Position numbers and translations under genes: made by a program | Assembly: GCA_964629885.1 (NCBI GenBank) | Contig: CAZVRJ010000085.1 | Coordinates: 1 to 5,611, forward strand | DNA length: 5,611 nt | Direction: 5' to 3' | Source: CAYWCV01 sp964629885 | Lineage (GTDB): Bacteria > Bacteroidota > Rhodothermia > Balneolales > CAYWCV01 | Notes under the pieces: model-generated | Databases searched by the model: none | What the model saw: only the letters and a program-made list of their open reading frames with translations | What the model was told of the DNA's origin: nothing | Shown: piece by piece, positions 1 to 5,611 of the stretch | How positions within the stretch are numbered: the first letter of the stretch is position 1 | Layout of the letters: every line of letters begins with the position of its first letter

Positions 1-1
1 T

Positions 2-1888
2 CGCATTCGCCAGTTCCACAAATGGAAGCCGAACGTGGTTCTCGATTTTCACGAAATGGGCACAAACTCGACGTTCTTTTTCCAACCGGGCATACCATCG
101 AGAAACAACCCACTTACTCCGAAGCGGAATTTTGAGCTCACCGCCGAAATCGCCAAATACAATGCTGCCGGTCTAAACGAAATTGGATCACTGTATTACA
201 CGCGTCAAAGCTTCGACGACTTCTACTATGGAAAGGGTTCGACCTATCCCGATGGAAACGGCTCGATCGGCATCCTTTTTGAGCAAGCGAGCTCACGTGG
301 GCACGTCCAGGAAAGCGTAAATGGCATCGTGACCTTCCCGTTCACCATCAAGAACCAGTTCGTGGCAAGCTTGGCTTCAATCAAAGCATCAAAAGAAATG
401 CGCATGTCTCTCCTTACCTACCAGAAGGAGTTTTATGACACGGCAATGCGCGAGGCAGCAGCATCACCAATCAAAGCATACGTATTCGGCGACCAATTCG
501 ATGCTGGACGTACTGCCCATATGGCTGAGATGTTCACCTACCACGACATCAAGATGTACAAGCTAGCAAGCGATCTCCGTTCGGGTGGCAAGGAGTTCAA
601 GGCTGGTTCAGCTTATGTAATTCCAACGAACCAACCGCAGTATCGCCTGATCACGGCCATGTTCGAGCGCCGCACAAGCTTTGAAGACAGTCTTTTCTAC
701 GATATTTCTGCTTGGACTATCCCCCTCGGTTACGGCATGCCATTCGCAGAACTTGGAGCAAGTGAGTATCGTGCCAACATTCAGGGCGATCAGGTGACAT
801 CGATCACATGGAATAAAGGTCAAGTTGTCGGTCGTAGCGATTATGCTTACCTGTTCGAGTGGGATGAGTATTACGCACCACGCTTGCTGAGTAGCATGAT
901 GCAGCGTGGACTCATGGCACGAGTTGCCACTAGCGAGTTCAAGCTATCTACATCGCAGGGTATGAAAGACTTCACGTACGGCACCGTGATGATTCCAATT
1001 ACGAATCAGCCAGCAACTTCTGCAGAGATTTACAGCATGCTACAAGAATATGCCGCCCGCGATGGTGTGACTGTTTACGGAGTCAGCACCGGACTCGTTG
1101 AAAGTGGCATCGATCTTGGCAGTCCTAGCTTTTCTGTTGTCACCAATCCAAACTCGCTCATGCTTGTTGGGGCTGGCGTCAATGCAGGCAGTGCAGGTGA
1201 GATATGGCACCTTCTCGACCAACGCTTCGACATGCCACTCGCATTAGTGGAGGCAGCCGCTTTCGGCCGTGTGGACCTGAACAAGTACACCGTTCTGATT
1301 ATGGCAGCAGGCAACTATGGGTCCCTTGGTGCGAACGGTGTTGAACGTATCCAAAGCTGGGTTCGTGGAGGCGGTACATTGATTGCAATTGAAAGTGCCA
1401 TCAACTGGGCAGCCTCAAACAACCTGCTCTCCGTTAAAAGTAAGAGCCGCGAAGGGCGCAGCGAAGATCCGCGCAGCATGCCCGATTATGCAGATATGAC
1501 GGCAGCACGTGCAGGTGGATCCATACCAGGAACCATCTTCGAGGCTCAAATTGACCTTACCCACCCGCTTGGATATGGGTACAACTACCGCAATCTCAGC
1601 ATTTTCAAGGCCAATAACATCATCCTTGAAAACACTACGAACCCCTATGCCAGCCCGGTTCGCTACACAAACCGTCCGCTACAGGCCGGCTACGCTTCGG
1701 TGCAAAATCAGCAATTGCTTGCAGGTTCACCTGCGGTCGTTGTTAGTTCTGCTGGTTCAGGTCGAGTAATTGGCATCGTCGACGACCCGAACTTCCGTGC
1801 ATTTTGGCAGGGCACAAACAAGATGTTCTTCAACGCCATGTTCTTCGGCCGCACCATTAGTGGTGGGGCAACTGCCGAGGAAGAGTAA
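2..1888 (+). CDS. M14-family zinc carboxypeptidase, 3' part (N-terminus outside window)
   Basis: This is a metallopeptidase expected to cleave C-terminal residues from peptides outside the cytoplasm. The frame is already open at base 2, so 628 residues are visible and the true start lies upstream. The GTG at base 35 is an internal valine codon, not a start. Numbering from the first visible codon, DFHEMG (His17) fits the third zinc ligand of M14 enzymes. ILFEQASSRG (Glu94) fits the catalytic glutamate, and the tyrosine-rich FDDFYYGKG just before it fits the substrate-binding segment. The first zinc motif (HxxE) must lie upstream. Residues 384-471 resemble a class I glutamine-amidotransferase-like fold (LMLVGAG, then a VLIMAAGNYG strand-turn and a WVRGGGTLIAIES strand). 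They have no cysteine, so no amidase activity is expected there. The C-terminus (DDPNFRAFWQGTNKMFFN) is followed by an acidic tail. No cysteines are visible anywhere. The long multi-domain form is known to me from Bacteroidota-type M14 proteins. The exact substrate is unknown. Confidence 0.88.
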   Translation, partial: RIRQFHKWKPNVVLDFHEMGTNSTFFFQPGIPSRNNPLTPKRNFELTAEIAKYNAAGLNEIGSLYYTRQSFDDFYYGKGSTYPDGNGSIGILFEQASSRGHVQESVNGIVTFPFTIKNQFVASLASIKASKEMRMSLLTYQKEFYDTAMREAAASPIKAYVFGDQFDAGRTAHMAEMFTYHDIKMYKLASDLRSGGKEFKAGSAYVIPTNQPQYRLITAMFERRTSFEDSLFYDISAWTIPLGYGMPFAELGASEYRANIQGDQVTSITWNKGQVVGRSDYAYLFEWDEYYAPRLLSSMMQRGLMARVATSEFKLSTSQGMKDFTYGTVMIPITNQPATSAEIYSMLQEYAARDGVTVYGVSTGLVESGIDLGSPSFSVVTNPNSLMLVGAGVNAGSAGEIWHLLDQRFDMPLALVEAAAFGRVDLNKYTVLIMAAGNYGSLGANGVERIQSWVRGGGTLIAIESAINWAASNNLLSVKSKSREGRSEDPRSMPDYADMTAARAGGSIPGTIFEAQIDLTHPLGYGYNYRNLSIFKANNIILENTTNPYASPVRYTNRPLQAGYASVQNQQLLAGSPAVVVSSAGSGRVIGIVDDPNFRAFWQGTNKMFFNAMFFGRTISGGATAEEE

Positions 1889-1908
1889 ACGGTTTGAAGT
1901 TTTTTGGA

Positions 1909-1917
1909 TGATATAAT
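1909..1917 (+). promoter_or_regulatory. Possible extended -10 element (TGATATAAT) in the 3' gap
   Basis: TGATATAAT matches the sigma-70 extended -10 pattern TGnTATAAT exactly. It sits about 20 bases after the M14 stop codon. No convincing -35 box lies 16-18 bases upstream, and the only following transcript would be a short RNA of about 50 nt ending at the hairpin terminator. The surroundings are A/T-rich, so chance is a serious alternative. Confidence 0.18.
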
Positions 1918-1940
1918 AACTGTACATCCGCCAAAAATAG

Positions 1941-1977
1941 AAAAACCCACCCTGATTATCTCAGGGTGGGTTTTTTT
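1941..1977. terminator. Bidirectional Rho-independent terminator
   Basis: A perfect 10-bp G/C-rich stem, CCCACCCTGA (1946-1955) and TCAGGGTGGG (1961-1970), encloses a 5-base loop (TTATC). Five A's on the left pair with the T's on the right, extending the duplex to 15 bp. Seven T's follow on the plus strand. On the minus strand the A tract reads as five T's, with a further T run just beyond. The hairpin lies 52 bases after the M14 stop and 28 bases after the M28 peptidase stop, so it can end both converging transcripts. Confidence 0.95.
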
Positions 1978-1998
1978 ATGCCGTTTAAACTTAAAGCA

Positions 1999-3702
1999 TC
2001 AATTTCTCGGCGTTTGCCGCGTAGCTTCTATGAACTCTTGATTGTCGACAATCGGCCGCTTGTCTGAATTGGCGATTTCGATCGTGTTCTGGTAAATAAG
2101 CTGTGTGATCTTGGTGTATTTCTCGAAGTTGATTTTGTCTACTGAATCCGAAGGTCGATGATAATCTTCGTGAATTCCAGTGAAGTAAAACACGAACGGA
2201 ATACCGAGACGGCCGAAGTTCCAATGGTCGCTGCGGCGATAAATTTGCTGCGGATCACGCACATTATTCAGGCTCATATCGAGGTGCAAGTTGTGCGTCT
2301 TTGCGTTCGATACCATCAACAGCGAATCAAGCGTCGATGAAATCAAGCTCGCTCCAATAATGTAGACACCGTCGGTAATCCCTTTTTCCTCGTGTTCGGT
2401 CGCATCGCGTCCGATCATGTCCATATTGATGTTGGCTATGTGCTTCTCAATAGGAAACACAGGGTTGTCGGAATAATATCTCGAACCTAAAAGTCCCTTT
2501 TCCTCAGCGGTGACGTTGATGAAGAGAATGCTGCGACGTGGTCGAAAACCATTCTCAGCTGCCTTTGCGAGCGCAGTTGCGATGGCCAAAACTCCAATTG
2601 TGCCTGAGCCGTCATCATCAGCTCCATTGTTGATGTAATCGCCGTTAGCATCTGGAAGACTAATGCCGACATGGTCGTAATGCGACGAGAGGACGACGAT
2701 TTCGTCCTTCAGTGCTGGATCGCTTCCCTCCAAGAATGCCAGCACATTGCGCGATGGCACCTCAACTTGCTGCTCATCGATAGTCATGGTCAAGCCATAT
2801 TGAAGGTGGCGGGCTCTAAAACCACGCATATCTGCCTGAATTTCTGCTTTGAGAGCGTTTAATCCCGCCATGTCATTCACGCCTAATAGGTGTGCTGCTA
2901 GCTCGGGATGAATGCGCAAATAACCACCGGCAAGTGTATTTGGCGCAGGACGGTCTGCAAATCGAATATTACCCGGTGTTTCGATCTGCTTGCGGAATGC
3001 TTCTACATAAATCTCGAAGGGAAGTGTTGGCTCCGAATCTATCAGGATGACACCGGCTGCCTCCCGACGAATGATCAAATCCAGCAAACGGCTTTGATTG
3101 CTCACACGGGACCCAAGAAGGGTATCGCCATCAACCACACGAGGGAGGTCTTGAAATAGGAGAACCCAGTTTCCTTTGATGTTCATGTCGCCGAACGGGT
3201 CAACGCCATATGTGGTGTCGACGGCCCCAAATCCCGCAAAAAGGATGTCGCCAACCATACCGCCTTTGCCACCCTGCATGCGTGTGAACAGCATATTCGC
3301 GTCATTGAGCGGTGCCGGCGCCGTGTAGGGCACAACACCGGTGTCCGTTTGCTTACTAAGCGAAAATTTCAAGTACTGAACTTTGGTGCCCATGAAAGGC
3401 ACTGTCTGGAAATAGGATCCGTTCTCGCCTGGGGCTATAAGTCCCAGCTTAGCATATTGCTGTGACAAATACTCGGCCGCCTTTTCAATACCAACCGAGC
3501 CTGTATTTCGGCCTTCCATTTCGTCGCTGGCCAATATGGACAGATGTTGATAAAGAAGATCGCTCGAGATGATGTCTACAAATTCCTCGATCGACTTCCG
3601 CTCTTTTTTTGTAACTGTAGGGTCATTACCTATAGCTACAGCGGACCATCCTGCCAATAATGACAAGGACAGAACGCCCATTTTGAGGGCACGATACTTC
3701 AT
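1999..3702 (-). CDS. Secreted M28-family aminopeptidase-like zinc peptidase with PA domain
   Basis: This protein of 567 residues is predicted to be an exported co-catalytic dizinc exopeptidase. Residues 1-24 form a signal peptide: K/R-containing start, hydrophobic stretch VLSLSLLAGWSAVAIG, likely cleavage near residues 23-25, and no lipobox cysteine. Residues about 48-105 are the N-terminal part typical of PA-bearing M28 enzymes (SDEMEGRNTGSVG). A protease-associated (PA) insert spans roughly 140-300. The catalytic domain, about 315-545, keeps the whole M28 set: His341 and Asp343 in SSHYDHVG, Asp363 in NNGADDDGSGT, catalytic Glu400 and ligand Glu401 in TAEEKGLLGS, Asp428 in NINMDMIGR, and His515 in EDYHRPSD. 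It is therefore probably active. It has no cysteines. The ATG start lies 4 bases after the scpA stop with no Shine-Dalgarno sequence, suggesting translational coupling as the last operon gene. Family members include aminopeptidases and carboxypeptidases, so the specificity is not fixed by sequence. Confidence 0.93.
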   Translation of the reverse strand: MKYRALKMGVLSLSLLAGWSAVAIGNDPTVTKKERKSIEEFVDIISSDLLYQHLSILASDEMEGRNTGSVGIEKAAEYLSQQYAKLGLIAPGENGSYFQTVPFMGTKVQYLKFSLSKQTDTGVVPYTAPAPLNDANMLFTRMQGGKGGMVGDILFAGFGAVDTTYGVDPFGDMNIKGNWVLLFQDLPRVVDGDTLLGSRVSNQSRLLDLIIRREAAGVILIDSEPTLPFEIYVEAFRKQIETPGNIRFADRPAPNTLAGGYLRIHPELAAHLLGVNDMAGLNALKAEIQADMRGFRARHLQYGLTMTIDEQQVEVPSRNVLAFLEGSDPALKDEIVVLSSHYDHVGISLPDANGDYINNGADDDGSGTIGVLAIATALAKAAENGFRPRRSILFINVTAEEKGLLGSRYYSDNPVFPIEKHIANINMDMIGRDATEHEEKGITDGVYIIGASLISSTLDSLLMVSNAKTHNLHLDMSLNNVRDPQQIYRRSDHWNFGRLGIPFVFYFTGIHEDYHRPSDSVDKINFEKYTKITQLIYQNTIEIANSDKRPIVDNQEFIEATRQTPRN

Positions 3703-3706
3703 GATT

Positions 3707-4441
3707 CTAGTTGTTTGGCTGATTGGGGTTGTATTCTAGGTAAAACTGGTCGGCACGTTCATCCTCAAACAACAAAACTACCTGTTCGCGGATCAACTCA
3801 AGAACGGCCAAAAATGTGGTGACAATTCGAAGCTTCGATTTCATTCGGCTTACTATATCGATAAACGATGTGCGACCATGCACTCGTATCCAGTCGACCA
3901 CAAATTGACCCATTTCCTCGATGGTGGTTTCCTCTCTCTCCACCTTGTGCACCGGCTCAGTCCTCACCTCCATCATCACCTTTCGAAATGCAGCAATCAA
4001 ATCGAAGATGGATATATTTTTCAACGATTCGCCTTCTCCGACGGGCGCCTCTACGATATCGACAGCGGTGTTTTCACGATAATAACGCTCCCGCACACGA
4101 TAATCGATCATGTTCATCTCCTCCGACATCTCCTTGTAGCGTTTATACTCAAGCAGGCGTTGTACGAGATCTTGGCGTGGGTCAAGCTCCGGATCCTCCA
4201 TCATCTCGTCTAGTGTACGGGGGATCATCATCCTTGCCTTGATGGCCATCAGGGTGCTTGCCATTAGTATAAACTCACTTGCTACCGACAGATCCAATTC
4301 TTCCAAGTAGTGGATGTAACCCAAAAACTGATCTGTGATGTAAGCGATGGGGATGTCGTACACATTTAATTCATCCCTCCGTATAAAAAAAAGGAGCAGA
4401 TCTAGCGGACCCTCAAAATTGTCGAGGTTGACACGGTACAT
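3707..4441 (-). CDS. scpA: Segregation and condensation protein A (ScpA kleisin)
   Basis: ScpA is the cytoplasmic kleisin subunit that, with ScpB, bridges the SMC ATPase dimer to form bacterial condensin for chromosome compaction and segregation. The 244-residue length is normal for the family. The signature N-terminus is present (NFEGPLDLLLFFI, residues 8-20). The helical segment EFILMASTLMAIKARMMIP (56-74) is also present and is the part of the family expected to contact the SMC neck. Residues 87-103 give DPRQDLVQRLLEYKRYK, and a charged linker follows. The C-terminal winged helix ends in TFLAVLELIREQVVLLFED (209-227), which binds the SMC head in characterised homologues. The ATG begins 6 bases after the upstream epimerase stop, with no Shine-Dalgarno sequence. 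No scpB lies in the window, although it often neighbours scpA. A run of eight T's on the coding strand falls at codons 17-19, but the frame is intact. Confidence 0.95.
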   Translation of the reverse strand: MYRVNLDNFEGPLDLLLFFIRRDELNVYDIPIAYITDQFLGYIHYLEELDLSVASEFILMASTLMAIKARMMIPRTLDEMMEDPELDPRQDLVQRLLEYKRYKEMSEEMNMIDYRVRERYYRENTAVDIVEAPVGEGESLKNISIFDLIAAFRKVMMEVRTEPVHKVEREETTIEEMGQFVVDWIRVHGRTSFIDIVSRMKSKLRIVTTFLAVLELIREQVVLLFEDERADQFYLEYNPNQPNN

Positions 4442-4447
4442 ATTCGG

Positions 4448-5374
4448 TCAAGACTTAAGCTTGTTCCGAAAGTAGCCGACTGTTTCGGCAAGCCCAACCT
4501 TGAGGTCATACTGACGACGCCAACCCATCGTGTCTTCGATACGTTTCGTGCCAATCACCGATCGAACTTGCTCGCCAGGCTTGGCATCGGCATGTGCCTC
4601 TGGAATTTTACTGCCTGTGAGTGCCTTCAAGTGTCTGAATAACGTAATGAGGTTCGTTTCAATGCTCGTTCCGACGTTGAATATTCCATTTCCATCGTAT
4701 TTCAGAGCCCTCATGTTGGCATCAACCACGTCCTTAACATAAACAAAATCGCGTGTCTGCAGTCCGTCTCCGTTAATGAAACACGGCTCATTCTTAAGCA
4801 TTTTTTGAGCGAAAATGGCGACTACTCCGGCTTCGCCATGGGCATTCTGGCGTGGTCCATAAACATTGGCATATCTCAAGGCTATCCACTCAAGACCATA
4901 GGTCGTGCCATAGAAGCGCAGATAATGCTCGCTTACTAGTTTAGTGATGCCATAAGGCGACTCTGGACGGTTTACATGGCTCTCATCCTGTGGAACAAAG
5001 TCGGGTTCTCCATAAATGGCACCTCCGGTACTTGAGAAGACCACTTTGCGCAAACCATTTTTCCTACCGACTTCGAGTAGATGAAGAAGACCCAATACGT
5101 TGATACGAGCATCAAACACAGGGTCGGCTACCGACTTGCGCACATCCATCTGTGCGGCGAGGTGAAACATGACCTCAAATCGATGTTCTTTCCAAAGTGA
5201 CTCTACTTCGTCGCTTTCAATACTATACGTATGCAGGGTGGCACCCTTGTTGACATTCTGTTCGAAACCACCGCTCATATCATCAACAACGTGTACTTTA
5301 TGTCCTTGCAGGACAAGGGCATCGACTATATGCGAACCAATAAAGCCTGCCCCACCAGTAACTAGGATGTTCAT
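4448..5374 (-). CDS. galE: NAD-dependent nucleotide-sugar epimerase, UDP-glucose 4-epimerase type
   Basis: This 308-residue extended short-chain dehydrogenase/reductase probably interconverts UDP-glucose and UDP-galactose, or their N-acetyl forms, in the cytoplasm to supply surface polysaccharide synthesis. The N-terminal Rossmann motif is TGGAGFIG (Gly7, Gly10, Gly13). Asp31 closes the second strand, favouring NAD over NADP. HLAAQMDV is at 71-78. The catalytic set is Ser/Thr114-116 in FSSTGGAIYG and Tyr141-x3-Lys145 in SPYGITK. The substrate domain shows RYANVYGPRQ (168-176) and NGDGLQTRDFVYVKDV (201-216). From memory it closely resembles short GalE proteins of the Thermotoga type, including the EAGVVAIF stretch. 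The ATG start puts the Rossmann strand at residue 1 as expected. The leader is A/T-rich with no clear ribosome binding site. It is the first gene of the three-gene unit. UDP-GlcNAc or UDP-glucuronate 4-epimerase activity cannot be excluded. Confidence 0.88.
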   Translation of the reverse strand: MNILVTGGAGFIGSHIVDALVLQGHKVHVVDDMSGGFEQNVNKGATLHTYSIESDEVESLWKEHRFEVMFHLAAQMDVRKSVADPVFDARINVLGLLHLLEVGRKNGLRKVVFSSTGGAIYGEPDFVPQDESHVNRPESPYGITKLVSEHYLRFYGTTYGLEWIALRYANVYGPRQNAHGEAGVVAIFAQKMLKNEPCFINGDGLQTRDFVYVKDVVDANMRALKYDGNGIFNVGTSIETNLITLFRHLKALTGSKIPEAHADAKPGEQVRSVIGTKRIEDTMGWRRQYDLKVGLAETVGYFRNKLKS

Positions 5375-5389
5375 TCCGTAAAAGACAAA

Positions 5390-5408
5390 AATTCAAATTT
5401 GTTGAATT
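5390..5408. repeat. 19-bp dyad AATTCAA-N5-TTGAATT, possible operator
   Basis: The arms AATTCAA (5390-5396) and TTGAATT (5402-5408) are perfect inverted repeats around a 5-base spacer (ATTTG). The near edge is 15 bases upstream of the epimerase start codon. This size and symmetry suit a dimeric repressor site. As RNA it would be only a weak A/U hairpin. No regulator gene is seen next to it, so function is inferred only from position and symmetry. Confidence 0.35.
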
Positions 5409-5416
5409 CTGCTTGC

Positions 5417-5451
5417 CAACATGAAAAGCATTTCGTAGAATATACATGTTG
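5417..5451. repeat. Inverted repeat CAACATG / CATGTTG with 21-base spacer
   Basis: CAACATG at 5417-5423 and its exact reverse complement CATGTTG at 5445-5451 flank a 21-base A/T-rich spacer. The arms are 28 bases apart start to start, and pairing does not extend beyond 7 bp. It could be paired protein-binding half-sites in the divergent promoter region, but 7-bp arms at this spacing also arise by chance. Confidence 0.22.
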
Positions 5452-5537
5452 TTGTCAGAAATCCCTACTCATCAAAAGAACAGTGTCTGCTACAAGACGA
5501 TTATGTGACCTTATGGCCGCATAAACAACGCACTCAC

Positions 5538-5611
5538 ATGCTAAGTAACGACTTTTATAAAGCCGTCATCGAGAATGACGATAGGGGCATATCGCGTGCC
5601 ATCGGCAAACT
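5538..5611 (+). CDS. Start of an unrecognised protein, truncated by the window end
   Basis: An ATG at 5538 opens a frame that stays open to the last base, giving 24 complete codons: MLSNDFYKAVIENDDRGISR, then AIGK. The mixed charged and hydrophobic pattern reads like a real protein N-terminus forming a helix. The frame is open back to about 5439, but ATG 5538 is the only in-frame ATG. The two other nearby ATGs (5503 and 5513) meet stops within a few codons. No Shine-Dalgarno sequence precedes it, as for the other genes here. The opening loosely recalls some ECF sigma-factor N-termini (FYKAV-type helix), or alternatively an ankyrin-like repeat. Twenty-four residues are too few to decide, so the function is left open. 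Confidence 0.42.
   Translation, partial: MLSNDFYKAVIENDDRGISRAIGK

Larger units (their letters stand above)
1999..5374 (-). other. Predicted operon: epimerase - scpA - M28 peptidase
   Basis: Three same-strand genes are separated by 6 bases (4442-4447) and 4 bases (3703-3706), with no room for internal promoters between stops and starts. The only terminator-like hairpin is downstream of the last gene (1941-1977), and the only sizeable upstream control region is 5375-5537. None of the three starts has a Shine-Dalgarno match. The two internal starts probably use ribosomes finishing the preceding gene, or another SD-independent route. This is inference from spacing; no transcript data are available. 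Confidence 0.75.
5375..5537. promoter_or_regulatory. Divergent intergenic control region
   Basis: These 163 bases separate the start of the minus-strand epimerase operon from the presumed plus-strand gene at 5538, so promoters for both should lie here. The half next to the epimerase is A/T-rich and contains two inverted repeats, listed separately. I could not assign a confident -35/-10 pair or a Bacteroidota-type TTTG/TAnnTTTG promoter in either direction. CAAATTTG at 5394-5401 comes within one base of TAnnTTTG, but no well-spaced upstream TTTG accompanies it. Confidence 0.5.

Noticed and set aside
35..37. GTG as the start codon of the M14 gene
   Set aside because: The frame is open upstream to base 2, and the residues before it (RIRQFHKWKPN) continue the conserved strand leading into VVLDFHEMG. 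The GTG is an internal valine in a gene cut by the window edge.
608..1314. Minus-strand open frames inside the M14 gene
   Set aside because: They are short, mutually overlapping and unrecognisable, and they lie antisense to a conserved protease.
1983..1990. Palindrome GTTTAAAC just after the terminator
   Set aside because: An isolated 8-base A/T-rich palindrome between the terminator and a stop codon has no partner or context to suggest function.
3604..3610. A-AAA-AAA heptamer on the coding strand of the M28 gene as a programmed frameshift site
   Set aside because: The tract is in slippery register at codons 31-33, but the zero frame encodes the full conserved enzyme. No stimulatory hairpin or useful -1 product is apparent.
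3878..4242. Plus-strand open frames of 111 and 124 codons opposite scpA
   Set aside because: They lie wholly antisense to a confidently identified scpA, overlap each other in different frames, and encode low-complexity His/Ser/Pro-rich sequence with no recognisable domain.
1..5611. Mobile element, CRISPR array, toxin-antitoxin, tRNA or rRNA
   Set aside because: I found no transposase or integrase motifs, no regularly spaced repeats and no structural-RNA signatures. Almost all sequence is explained by the protein-coding genes and two short intergenic regions.

Overview
The window carries five protein-coding genes, three of them complete, in a bacterial layout with dense packing and convergent and divergent gene pairs. 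Base composition looks close to half G+C. The organism is probably a member of the Bacteroidota/Chlorobiota (FCB) assemblage. This is inference. It rests on the long M14 carboxypeptidase, whose type I recall mainly from that group, on a large PA-domain M28 peptidase, and on start codons without Shine-Dalgarno sequences behind A/T-rich leaders. No species can be named from the sequence alone.

Layout. Bases 2-1888 (+) are the 3' part of a secreted-type M14 zinc carboxypeptidase whose N-terminus lies outside the window. Bases 1889-1998 are a convergent intergenic gap with a strong bidirectional hairpin terminator at 1941-1977. On the minus strand, bases 5374 down to 1999 hold a tightly packed three-gene unit. 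In transcription order it is a GalE-type nucleotide-sugar epimerase, the chromosome-segregation kleisin ScpA, and an exported M28 aminopeptidase-like enzyme. The gaps are only 6 and 4 bases, so co-transcription and probably translational coupling are expected. Bases 5375-5537 are a divergent intergenic region with two short inverted repeats. At 5538 a further plus-strand reading frame starts and runs off the window end.

How the genes fit together. The operon mixes unrelated jobs: sugar-nucleotide interconversion for the cell envelope, SMC-ScpAB condensin assembly, and extracytoplasmic peptide trimming. It reads as a housekeeping transcription unit rather than a dedicated pathway. The two metallopeptidases (M14 and M28) belong to different families but face each other across a shared terminator, and both look exported and lack cysteine in their visible sequence. 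I see no mobile element, CRISPR array, tRNA or rRNA. I did not find evidence of a novel defence or biosynthetic system. The most useful follow-ups are the divergent control region, the partial gene at the right edge, and the amidotransferase-like C-terminal part of the M14 protein.
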